From Purshia tridentata (lineage: Eukaryota > Streptophyta > Magnoliopsida > Rosales > Rosaceae), in assembly GCA_003254885.1 (NCBI GenBank), contig QANT01007580.1:16392-80391 (forward strand): a DNA stretch of 64,000 nucleotides. Direction: 5' to 3'. The position numbers and the translations under genes are program-made. The notes below the pieces were generated by a model that saw only the letters and a program-made list of their open reading frames with translations, was not told the origin of the DNA and did not search any database. The stretch's first letter is position 1; the number at the start of each line of letters is the position of its first letter. Shown piece by piece: positions 49,901-59,690 of the stretch.

Positions 49901-50712
49901 GAAGCCATATCTCATAGGTTTCAGGGCTACAACTGTGGATTGTTGCATGGAAGAATGAAGAGTGATGAGAAAGATGAAGCATTGAGAAAGTTTAGATCAG
50001 GTGAAACAAATATACTGATTTCTACGCAAGTAATTGAGATTGGTGTTGATGTTCCAGATGCATCTATGATGGTTGTTATGAATGCTGAGAGGTTTGGGAT
50101 AGCTCAGTTACACCAACTAAGGGGACGTGTTGGACGAGGAGTGAGAAAGTCTAAATGTATACTGTTAGCATCTTCTATGAGTAGCCTAACTCGGCTGAAG
50201 GTCCTGGAGAAATCATCGGATGGTTTTTACTTGGCAAACATGGACCTTCTTTTACGTGGACCTGGTAACTTGCTTGGTAAGAAACAGTCAGGACATCTTC
50301 CAGAGTTTCCTATTGCAAGATTGGAAATAGATGGCAATATCTTACAAGAAGCACATCTTGCTGCTCTGGTAAATAGTATTCCTGCATGCATCATTTTATC
50401 ATTTATTTTTGTGATAATTTCAGTAACCTTTTTCGTTTTACATCTCCATTTTTCAATGAGACAATAGTACATAAGGATTGTATTTCTCTGAGTGCAAGAA
50501 TTTCTTCTTCTTTAAAGTTTCAATTTTCTATGCATTTGGTTTTCTCTGGAAGTCCTGCTTGGTTGATGCTCTGGTTCTTGTAGTATACTTTTAACACAAA
50601 CAATGTTCCATTTTCACAGAAAATTTTAGGTGTTTCTCATGATTTGGAGCGATTCCCGCTGCTTAAGACAGAGCTTAGCATGAGGCAGCCGCTTTCTATT
50701 CTGGGCGACTGA
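40936..50712 (+). CDS. RECG1: ATP-dependent DNA helicase homolog RECG, organellar
   Basis: Seventeen exons: 40936-40974, 41359-41441, 41528-41663, 41846-42400, 42472-42584, 43162-43393, 44484-44647, 45015-45096, 45568-45657, 46147-46380, 46733-46804, 47559-47711, 47825-47968, 48073-48231, 48965-49048, 49796-50368, 50620-50712, giving 1001 aa. An N-terminal Ser/Arg-rich stretch looks like an organelle transit peptide. CIPGISKKRCHQLENCGFHT, then LLHHFPRTY begins the RecG wedge/OB region. Walker A is GDVGCGKT (577-584), motif II DEQH (683-686), motif III SATPIPRTLAL. The C-terminal RecA-like domain has STQVIEIGVDVPDASMMVV and QLHQLRGRVGRG, and the RecG tail is FYLANMDLLLRGPGNLLGKK. RecG remodels forks and suppresses ectopic recombination; the plant protein maintains mitochondrial and plastid DNA. 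Oddities: intron 12 uses a GC donor, and the usual GTH of the RecG 'GTHAL' motif is GTT (663-665). The start codon is less certain than the rest. Confidence 0.94.
43734..44085. repeat. Direct duplication in RECG intron 6 (about 175 bp units)
   Basis: GTAGACAAAAGTCCTACCAG at 43734 recurs as GTAGACAAAAGTCCTACCAC at 43911. Both continue with TACTTGAATGGA-ATGT, TGTGTTAA, GCTCTTG, a T-rich segment and GCACTTGAA/GTACTTGAA...ATAGTC blocks. The copies have diverged by substitutions and small gaps. Confidence 0.75.
47028..47340. mobile_element. Foldback MITE in RECG intron 11 (about 313 bp)
   Basis: The left end TTAAGAAAAGTAAGAACATC (47028) is matched by the reverse complement of the right end (CTTAAGAAAAGTAAGAACAT, from 47340). 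Similarity continues inward past CTTTGGG/TTTGGAT, GTTCATGTTTTA/GTTCATATTTTA and TGTAAAAAATCA/TGCAAAAAATCA for more than 100 bases on each side. It sits wholly inside an intron and is followed by a (TA)n run near 47371-47394. The target duplication is unclear. Confidence 0.75.
49437..49488. repeat. CCA/CA repeats, ambiguous base and poly-C run
   Basis: A CCACCA and CACACA tract leads into an N (49470) and an 18-base C homopolymer within RECG intron 15. This is a likely assembly or consensus problem spot, and the length of the run is unreliable. It does not affect coding sequence. Confidence 0.9.
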
Positions 50713-51240
50713 GTATAGTCATGGTAAAATCTGAAAGGTTACGAATCTATACAAGATGATATTGCTTGTATTGATGACATCTTGACCTTTTCTTATGCCC
50801 ATTTTGCGATAATATAATTGCTTTTAGGAACCATATTTTATATATTATAGGTGTCACAAACTTCATGCTGCTGTGCAAGTCTTCTTAGCGGTAATTCCAA
50901 CTCCAACTTCAAGATTGTACTTGTAATCATATTAAATGTCTAGAAAATACTGCTACATAAAGAACAGAGAAGTTTGTAATCCTTTTATTTGCTTGCTGTA
51001 CCCTTGCATGTCACGCCCACCTGATTTTACAGGGTTTTCTCCTAAGGAAGTTTTTAATGGTCAAGTTAGGGAGCAACTGGTAATGGCTATTGTCACAAAT
51101 ATCCTTGGCAACTGCAAGTCATTCGCAGAAGGGGACATGTATTGTTTTACTGAGAGAGTTAGGAGAGCTAGTGCTATATATGCTAACACATGCATTGTTG
51201 CACAGCCAATTGGGCGTGGCCTCCAGACTCGTTGATCTAA
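50713..51240 (+). other. RECG 3' flank with an unrecognised ORF (50936-51235)
   Basis: After the RECG stop there is an open frame of 99 codons, of which the part from a possible acceptor (GATTTTACAG, about 51024-51033) reads GFSPKEVFNGQVREQLVMAI, then LGNCKSFAEGDMYCFTERVR and ASAIYANTCIVAQPIGRGLQ, ending at TGA 51233. Amino-acid composition is protein-like. I recognise no family. It could be an exon of a small gene, a pseudogene piece, or RECG 3' UTR by chance. Confidence 0.3.
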
Positions 51241-51865
51241 CCAAAGATGCTATTTGTCGTTGAAGTAACTGGTTGTTAATTGACTGTTGACTAGGATTTT
51301 TTCTTACATAATTTGGGTATGTCCATTCTTACTTGCCCCTTTGCTCGCAGCTAAGGATGCCCAAAGATGTTTAATGAAGTATGTGGTAATATGCTATCTA
51401 ATATTTTATGTTTTTTTGTTTAAATTTGTCTCTGTTAACATGTAGGTTTTATCACCACAGAGTATAAAAATTTAACAGGTATGTTTGGAACGCTTGTATG
51501 TTTATTGTGTTTTACAGGATAAAGGGAAACAAAAAATCTCATTACAAATATTAAAATCATGTTTGATACTTCTCCTAATTCTATGAGGAGGAAGTTTTGG
51601 ATTTGACTACTAATAAGGTGGTGGGTAGTTGAATTCCTACTCCTATCTTTTTCTCAAAAGCGAATGTTACTCTAATTCGCTGGTTTATTATAATGTTTGT
51701 AATGCTTTTTCGACGAAATTCAATTTGTTTCAAGGAAAGACTTCCACGTGTATATAAAATTTTCCTTCCCCTTTTCGGCTACCTGCACAAAAGTGATTTC
51801 CGAATTTTTTTTCACTAGTTTTCAAGAAAGTCAATCTATGTTATAATTAAATAGAGAAAAAGACA
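51241..51865. other. Intergenic AT-rich DNA, no gene seen
   Basis: No supported gene, RNA or transposon end was identified. Confidence 0.5.
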
Positions 51866-52216
51866 ATAATGGTCTTCAAATTTTAATTTTGGTTCATGAA
51901 CTTATTTTTTAAATTTTATAGCATGCAAACTTTCACCTGTATATGATTTAATTCTATTCCATTAATTTTATTTATCTTTTTCATCAGTTTTAGTCATGTG
52001 TTGAGTATATGAATTACTTTTGAAAGTTAAAAATGGTAATCAACTTTTTTTTTTTCTTCTTATGTGATACATGTGATTAAAATTAATCAAAAAATATAAA
52101 TGAAATTGACTAAAGTGATATATAGGTGAAAGTTCATAGATTATAGAATTCAAAAAACAAAATTGTAACCCAAATTAATATTTGAGATAAAATTCAAGTA
52201 TCATTGTTATAATTCT
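51866..52216. mobile_element. Small foldback MITE (about 350 bp)
   Basis: The left arm (GACAATAATGGTCTTCAAAT...TTTTTTAAATTTTATAGC...CAAACTTTCACCTGTATATG) and the reverse complement of the right arm (AACAATGATACTTGAATTTT...TTTTTTGAATTCTATAAT...GAACTTTCACCTATATATCA) align for about 130 bases with many substitutions. A related arm appears near 18660-18850. There is no coding sequence. Confidence 0.55.
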
Positions 52217-52484
52217 CTCTAATTAAATACTTAAAAACTCACTTTAAGGAAAGTATTTCAAGATTCATGGAAATCTTCCGGTCGATTTGAACAACATAAC
52301 TGGGCAAAACAATTCGTGCTTTTATCGTATGTTCATGCGGCCCTTTTGAAACTTACATTTATGCAAGATCCTAATTCTTTTCACGTATAATTCAAAATAT
52401 TTTTTTTTAATCCTTTTTTTACAAAGAAATTCCTTTGATTAGTCTATGCTATGTTTGGGTTCATTAATTTGCCCTCATAGATAC

Positions 52485-52735
52485 TTGTGATATTAAATTA
52501 GGATTTTAAATGACTTTGGTGGAATTTAAATGTCAGTTGGTATTCAATCAAGACTTTTAAAGAGTCTACAAAAATCTAGTGTTATTCAATTAAAATTTTT
52601 AAAGAGTTTGAAAAAGTTTGGTGGTATTCAATCAAGACTTTTAAAAAGTCTATAAAAATTACGTGGTATTCAAAAAGTCATTGAGTTATAAAAAATTCAT
52701 TAAATGATAGACCTTTATGGACTTTGGAGTGTAAG
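52485..52735. repeat. TGTATTCAATT-family repeat X, copy 1
   Basis: About 250 bases with internal short repeats (TATTCAATCAAGACTTTTAA and similar, about every 70 bases). It occurs again inverted at 53796-54047. Ends read TTAAATTAGGATTTTAAATG on one side and GACTTTGGAGTGTAAG on the other. Confidence 0.75.
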
Positions 52736-55092
52736 GGAGGTGTATTCAATTAGGATTTTAATGGACTTTTGTAGAGTTTTTAAAAGTCATTGACTTTTGT
52801 AGAGTTCATAGATTTTTAAAGACTTTTACAGATTTCATATAGATTTTCACAGATTGTATATAGACTTTCACATATTTCATATAAATCTTAATAGACTCCA
52901 TACATACCTTTATTCCAATTATTTTGAAAGATTTATAAAACTCTTTAATGTTCTAATTCTATTAATTTTTGTTTCTATTAATTCTATTTTGAAAATGAAC
53001 ACTATTTAATACTCAAAAACAATTTTGGGTATTGGGTATTGGCTTTCATTGTTGTAAAAGGACTTAGAAAGCCAAACTATCAATTATTGATTCAACTAAC
53101 AGTTTCACTAACATATAGTTCAAATAAAACTTAAACAAAGGACAAATTAGTAACAAATAAAAAATAATAATTTTTCCCATTCAATCACAGTTTAAATATT
53201 ATACTAGCTTTATCATTATATACTATAATATATAATGTTGGACTAAAATTTTCTCCAAAAATAGGACCATAAATGAAAATACCACAAATATATATAACAA
53301 ACACCATTATTTTGTACGTGCATGATCATTTCAAATAATCAATTTATATATATATGTTCATGAAGAAGCAATTAGAGGGGCAATTTTTATTTTAGCTACA
53401 ATTCATTGGCTTATTAGCTCCAATATGATTGCAATACAAAGCATTATCTTGATTCTGATCACTTATGTGATATTCCAATTTTTTTTCTTTTTCTAAGAAT
53501 GTGATTTTCAAACTTTCATCAAGCATAGCTATAACTTTTTATCTCCGTTAATAACTTTTATATATATATATATATATATACACACTTAATTAAACTGCGT
53601 GTATGAATTATGAAAATACCAATATTATAAAAAGTTAATGTTGATTAGGGGGTGGGTTTTGATGCTAATGAAATATAAATTTCATTTTTTGTTTTATATT
53701 TTATTAATTTTTGAAATTAAAAAAAAAATATATTTGAAATCCTTTGAAATCTGCAGGGGAAAGGCTAGAGAATTATTGACTTTGATATAACATAGCTTAC
53801 ACTCCAAAGTCCATAAAAGTCTATCATTTAATGAATTCTTTATAACTTAATGACTTTTTGAATATCATATAATTTTTATAGACTTTTTAAAAGTTTTGAT
53901 TGAATATCATCAAACTTTTTTAGACTCTTTAAAAGTTTTAATTGAATAACACTAGATTTTCATAGACTCTTTAAAAGTCTTGATTGAATACCAACTGACA
54001 TTTAAATTTCACCAAAGTCATTTAAAATCCTAATTGAATACACCCCCAAATTATATTATATCAAAGTCAATAATTCTTTAGCCTTTCTCCTGCAGATTTC
54101 AAATGATTTTAAATATATATTTTTTTATTTCAAAAATTAATAAAATATAAAACAAAAAATGGTATTTATATTTTTTTAGCACCAAAGCCCACCTCCTAAT
54201 CAACATTAACTGTTTATAACATTGGTACTTTTATAATTCATATCCACAGTTTAATCAAGAGTATATATATAAGTTATTAACAGAGAAATAAAAAAGTTAT
54301 AGCTATGCTTGATGAAAGTTTGAAAATCACATTCTTAGAAAAAGAAAAAAAAATTGGAATATCACATAGGTGATCAGAATCAAGACAATGCTTTGTATTG
54401 CAATTATATTGGAGCTAATAAGCCAATGAATCGTAGCTAAAATAAAAATTACCCCTCTAATTGCTTCTTCATAAACATATATATATATATATAAATTGAT
54501 TATTTGAAATAATCATGCAAGTACAAAATAATAGTGTTTGCTATATATGTATATTTGTGGTATTTTCATTTATGGTCCTATTTTTGGAAAAAATTATAAC
54601 CCAACATTATATATTATAATATATAATGATAAAGCTAGTATAATCTCTGAACTGTGATTGAATGGGAAAAATTATTATTTTTTATTTGTTACTAATTTGT
54701 CCTTTGTATAAGTTTTATTAAAACTATATGTTAGTCAAACTGTTAGTTGAAGCAATAATTGATGGTTTGGCTTTCTAAGGCCTTCTACAACAATGAGAGA
54801 CAATACCCAAAATTGTTTTTGAGTATTAAATAGTGTCCATTTTCAAAATAGAATTAATAGAAACAAAAATTAATAGAATTAGAACATTAAAGAGTTTTAT
54901 AAATCTTTCAAAATAATTGGAATCAAGGTCTGTATGGAGTATATAAAGATTTATATAGAGTCTGTAAAACTCTATATAGAGTCTATGAAAATCTATATGA
55001 AGTCGTTAAAAATTTATGAACCTTGTAAAAGTCATTAATTTTTAAAAACTCTACAAAAGTCTATTAAAATCCTAATTGAATACACTTCCCTA
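52736..55092. mobile_element. Large foldback element with arms of about 1.05 kb
   Basis: The left arm (52736-53795) and right arm (54048-55092) are inverted copies. The left begins GGAGGTGTATTCAATTAGGA and the right ends TCCTAATTGAATACACTTCC. Interior markers such as GGACCATAAATGAAAATACC (left) and its complement (right, about 54548-54575), the (TA)n tracts and the CTGCAG site occur in mirrored order. The arms are separated by 53796-54047, an inverted copy of repeat X. There are no ORFs. The transcribed form would be a hairpin of about 1 kb. Arm divergence by eye is modest. Confidence 0.85.
53796..54047. repeat. Repeat X, inverted copy 2, in the loop of the foldback
   Basis: Reverse complement of 52485-52735: starts CTTACACTCCAAAGTCCATA and ends CCTAATTGAATACACCCCC. 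Position and polarity give the order X, Y, X-inverted, Y-inverted across 52485-55092. Confidence 0.8.
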
Positions 55093-56964
55093 AAAGTTTC
55101 TTTGATGGAAGTTACGTTCTATATCAATGTGGGACAAGATAATATTTTGCATATGAAAATTATGACATAATAATTCGGGTATAATAGCAAAAATTAAAAG
55201 AATCCTAAATTGAAATTATGTGATTAAAGACCTTTTTTAAGATTGGCATGTATATAATTAGCAAAGTAGTTGTCGAAATTGTCAACGAATGTATCCGAAT
55301 GAATGTAATCAAAATTTTGGAAATGAAAAGGGGAAGAAATCGTCAAAGTAGATTCGATTGATTTCCAGATTAGTAACTTTATCCTGATTATAAATAATAA
55401 ATCCCATTCCGAATAACCGTGATCACGAAAATTGTTATTGATTGATTGATCCTAATGGTAATGGAACTGTACACTACTACAAGTCTACAACGGCACAAGT
55501 TTCTGGATGGGCCCACATGTTGTACACTGAGATTACAGGACACGGTAATGTTTAATGGAATACCCAATCAGCAATTCACGAGAGGAGACAAGCAGACAAG
55601 TGAGTCCCCACCTGGTTTCCTACCAATCATTCAAGGGGTGGGGGCCCACACCTACCATGTTCCATGACTTGTCGTCCATGTAATGATCCAACTGGACCCC
55701 TCATTCCCACGCTTTTGAGTTTTGCCATATAACTAGTTTACAATATTGTTTCGCTTTAGAAATAATTGGGAGTTGGGGAAGGCATCACCCCTCCCTAAAA
55801 TATTTGTTTATTCTAGTTTTAAAATCGAAATCAGTTATTTTTTAGCTTATTTATTATAATAATGCTATACTTATTATATTTTTATACCATAATTTTATCT
55901 TATTTTATATGGTAATTTACATGACATTAATACATTGAACACTATAAAAATAAAAATAAAAACTCTAAAAATAAGAAAATGCCATGTCTAGTACAATAAT
56001 AATACATAAGATAGTATAAAAAATATTGTATAAAAATATAGTAAGAATAGCATAATTGTATTTCTTATAAATTATTTTTATAAAAAATTAATTAAATTAG
56101 GAATAATTTAGTCATATAATTGTTACCAAATAAATTGACCATTTCTATTTAAAAAGTAGTTTTTTAACCAAATTGTTTATTTATTGCATTTATTTGATAA
56201 TAATTTTATAATTAAATAATTTTCGATTAAATAAATTTTTTATATAAATAATTTTTAACAAGTAATCTAAAAAATAAATAGTTTTGATCTTGAAGTTGTA
56301 TTGTCAAATAAGTATTTGTAAGGGGTAAAGTGACCTGCAAATATCACACCTAGGTGTGACCCAAGTGTTGCCCGTGGGTGAGGGCGTGTTCACTGTTGAG
56401 GCCGAGTTGTGTGCATAAATGACTGAGACGGTGAGAGTCGACGTACACCAGCTGATCACTTGACGGCCTTTTCACGCCAGGAGGCTCAATTACTTAGCCT
56501 TTACCCTTTGGAAGGGGAAACATTATTTCAAACTTTCAATTCATGTAAAATGAGGAAACAATGTATTACAATTACTTTCAGTTCATATAGATGTTGGTAG
56601 GATAGTTAAGTAATTAAATAGTTTATTAGGGGAGATCGAGGTGCATGTGTCTCATAACCCAACCAAGAACAAAAGAAGCCAACTTGGTTATAATTCTTCA
56701 CTTTTTGTGAAAAATGGGGGAGTGATTGGAGATTATTTTGTTGGACCATTGGTTATATATTTTAAAGGTCAAACAATTGAAGTTTGAATGAAAGGTGTTT
56801 GGTGGAGTTGGGAAAAGAAGAACATTAATTTCCAATTCCAACCCATGTAATTAGTAGATGAATGAATATGACATCTCTCTCACAGATTTAGGTTCATGTC
56901 CAGTGGTCGAAGAGCCCTGACTGACCGACCCAAAAATTTTCTATTGCTAATGCCGATGTGGCAT
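55093..56964. other. Intergenic, no gene; one GC-richer patch at 56330-56520
   Basis: Mostly AT-rich. The patch at about 56330-56520 (starting GGGGTAAAGTGACCTGCAAA and ending near CCTTTACCCTTTGGAAGGGG) is clearly different in composition and has weakly complementary ends (GGGTAAAG and CTTTACCC). It may be a small transposon or SINE-like insertion. No ORF is supported. Confidence 0.4.
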
Positions 56965-57117
56965 CAGGGCCGGCCCTGAAGGGGTGCACGGGGTGCGACG
57001 GCCTAGGGCCCATCTTCAAAGAGGCCCACAAATTTATACTATATATATATTAATATATTAAAAAATAATTATGCAGGAAAAAAAAAACATTAATATTGCT
57101 GGCCCTTTATCTATTTT

Positions 57118-57332
57118 AGGGCCCAACAACAGAGACCCACAAGAAAAAAAAAAAAAAGGTTAGTAATTAGGAAAGTGGCATAAAGTAAAAGACTAAAGAA
57201 TAAGTTGGTTCAGCTGTTTATTTTAGGGCCCAACAACAGAGACCCACAAGAAAAAATAATAATAATAAAAAGGTTAGTAATTAGGAAAGTGGCATAAAGT
57301 AAAAGATTAAAGAATAAGTTGGTTCAGCTGTT
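57118..57332. repeat. Tandem duplication of about 107 bp inside the hAT element
   Basis: TTAGGGCCCAACAACAGAGA occurs at 57116 and again at 57224, each followed by CCCACAAGAAAAAA, GGTTAGTAATTAGGAAAGTG, GCATAAAGTAAAAGA and GTTGGTTCAGCTGTTT. The copies are nearly identical, so the duplication is young. Confidence 0.9.
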
Positions 57333-57810
57333 TTGGGGAAGTGGGATTGGGGATCTGACTTTAGTCTCCAGGGAAGGAAACTCTTGGCATTCGCAGAGAC
57401 CAAAGGGAGAGGATTAATGAATTATTGGATTCACTGAGTAAGGAATGGCAGAAGGCGTGAAGTCAAAAGCCAAGAGAAATAATTTCATCTGGATAAGGAA
57501 AAAGGCTTTTGATTTTACGCCTTCTATTTTTTCTTTAGAGCAAGCAATGTGCAATTGAGCAGTGAACACTTTCAGTAAGGATTGGGGAAAATCTTGAGCA
57601 CAGAGGAATTTAAGGAATTCGATCTTCAAATAATCAAATTCAATTAAAGGAGCTGGAATCTAGATACAAGAAATTCAGGTGTTGTTGTTCTTTTACTCAC
57701 CCTTTCTTTAGACATTTTTTGTGATTGCTGTTAGTCATACTTCTTGGAATTTCCTTGTTTTTGTCAATGTTTCATTGTGTGCTTTTCTAGCATAAGCAAA
57801 ATTCATAAAC

Positions 57811-58299
57811 ATGTTACCTAAAAAACATTTGTCTAGAAGTGAAAAAAGAAAAAAGAGAAAAAGAATTGAAGAATTAACAAAATCTCAAAGAGGAGCTCTT
57901 GAAAAATTTATTTCTAAGAAAGCAAGTGAAAATTCAGCTGAAGGTTTAAGTAATGAATTAGAATCACAGCAAATAACTGAAACAAGTAATTTAGAAGTAT
58001 TAAGAGAAACTGAAAATGATGAAAATCAACTTAATGAGGAGGTCAATGCTTTGGGTGAAAATGAAAATCGTATGAATGCTTCCAATAATGAAATTTTGAG
58101 TAATGAAATTCAGCAACCAGCACCTCATTCTTTGGACATCTATGATCCAAGAAATTGGGATAACATTGATAGCAAAACAAAAGATATTTTGGTAGAAAAA
58201 GGTCTCATAAGAGAGTATAATCTCAACTTTCCTTTGGATGCTACCTTTAGACATTTTGGTAGAAATTTTTTTTTCGTACAACTAAATTTAGGGGCCTAA
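57811..58299 (+). pseudogene. Truncated hAT transposase N-terminus (ZMYM1/TTF-domain type)
   Basis: 162 codons from MLPKKHLSRSEKRKKRKRIE, a basic nuclear-targeting start, through an acidic linker to SLDIYDPRNWDNIDSKTKDI, then LVEKGLIREYNLNFPLDATF, RHFGR. This block precedes the TTF-type zinc finger in plant 'zinc finger MYM-type protein 1-like' transposases. The frame then runs straight into the 3' terminal region of the element and stops, so the zinc finger, the DUF4371 domain and the RNase H-like catalytic core are missing. An internal deletion is the simplest cause. Confidence 0.75.
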
Positions 58300-58345
58300 T
58301 TTAAATTTTCGCCCATAGGCCTTTCAAAAGTCAGGACCGACCCTG

Positions 58346-58679
58346 TAGGCATATGGAATTAATTGTCGATATGGAACAAATGCATGTCAGACTAGCTGTT
58401 CTACAAGACTACACCGTTATAAAGCAAATGAATGTGGACCATTCAATCCTTATCTAGCATTCATATGAATCTTTATTCATACAACAGTTAATAAGACAAA
58501 TGCATGTGAAACCATTAAATTATGCCTATTATAAATCATTTAATCCATAATAGGCATAATTTAATTAGATACAAAATCCTGATACCCAAATATAAGTATC
58601 AGCACCATAGTGAAACTGATACCCAAAAGACACTATTCACACACCCAAAATGGCATTTGGCTATCAAAATATGGCTTTG
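58346..58679. other. Spacer between the hAT element and the transposase pseudogene
   Basis: AT-rich, with a short inverted pair around TTAAATTATGCCTATTATAA (58515) and TAATAGGCATAATTTAATTA (58547), a compact palindrome. No gene is supported. Confidence 0.5.
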
Positions 58680-59690
58680 CCATAGTAGAAGGCCTAACAT
58701 GAAATCTTGGGTTGAGTTACTAATTAGATTGCAAAAGAATTATGAAACCATTGATAAAGTTACAAGAGCAAATAAAAGAAGAGAAAGAACGTTTCAAATT
58801 GATTTTAAAAAGAACAATTGCTAAAAAATTTTTGCTAAATATAATTTGACTTTTCAAGGAATCAATGAGAAAATTTATCAAGATAATAATGGAAATATTT
58901 TGGATTTGATTGAAATGGTTGCTAAGTTTGATTTAGTGATGAAAGATCATATCCAACTCATTCAAGAAAATACAATTCATCATCACTATCGTAGTCATTA
59001 AATCCAAAATGAGTTGATTGATGTGTTAGTCCAATATTAGAAGCACAATCATCAAAAAAATTAAAGAGGTTAAATGTTTTTCGGTGATTTGTTATTGTAC
59101 TCTAAATGTAAAACACTAAGAGTAAATGACTTTAATATTACTAAGTGTAGACATATTAACTAGTCCAATAAGAGTAGAAAATTACGTTTTAGAGTTTTTA
59201 AAAATGGATGATACATATGCATTAGGTTTTTTCAATAAATTACTTGCTGCAATTAAATTTCTTAATCTTGATATTAATAATGTGAGGGGACAAGGTTATG
59301 ATAATGGCTCTAAAAACGAAGAAGTACAAAATAGATTGCGTGAAATAAACCCTAGAGCTTTGTACATTTTATGTGCTTGTCATAGTTTTAATTTAACTCT
59401 TAATGGTATGGAACACTCTTGTGTTAAAAAGGGGTTTTTTTTTTTCATTTATTTTGGTTTAATACATATATTGTTTGTTTTTTAGTTTTTTTAAACAATG
59501 AAAAATTTTACAAGATAATGTACCTAGTTTAACTTTATAGGCATTGTCCACAACTCGTTGAGTGAGTCGAATTAATAGTGTTAAAGCCATAAAATATCAA
59601 GCTCCCCAAATAATAAAAGTTTTGTTGGAATTAAAAACATAAGTAATGATGCCAAGGCAAAGAAAGAAGCTGAAATTTTAGTAAAAAATC
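58680..59690 (+). pseudogene. hAT transposase pseudogene (ZMYM1-like, DUF4371 and catalytic region)
   Basis: Degenerate coding sequence with several stops and shifts. Recognisable pieces in order: RRPNMKSWVELLIRLQKNYE (58696 on); KYNLTFQGINEKIYQDNNGN and MVAKFDLVMKDHIQLIQENT, then HHHYRSH (about 58840-59000); ILTSPIRVENYVLEFLKMDD, then DINNVRGQGYDNGS and INPRALYILCACHSFNLTLN (59150-59410); and after a T-rich insertion, RINSVKAIKYQAPQIIKVLL (about 59568-59630). These follow the DUF4371/hAT order. DINNVRGQGYDNG and CACHS are family signatures. It lies outside the 56965-58345 terminal repeats, so it is a separate, older insertion. Confidence 0.75.

Larger units (their letters stand above)
56965..58345 (+). 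mobile_element. Internally deleted hAT element (1.38 kb)
   Basis: The left end CAGGGCCGGCCCTGA (56965) and the reverse complement of the right end CAGGGTCGGTCCTGA (from 58345) form 15-bp terminal inverted repeats with two mismatches, typical of hAT transposons. The sub-terminal AGGCCCAC/GGGCCC and AGGCCTATGGGCG motifs are also shared by plant ZMYM1-type hATs. Flanks TGTGGCAT and TAGGCATA are only loosely similar, so the 8-bp duplication has decayed or the end is shifted by a base. It contains a truncated transposase ORF (57811-58299) and an internal tandem duplication (57118-57332). It cannot move on its own. Confidence 0.8.

Noticed and set aside
55446-55667. Short plus-strand ORF near 55.5 kb
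   Set aside because: 73 codons without domain, promoter or neighbours; probably chance.
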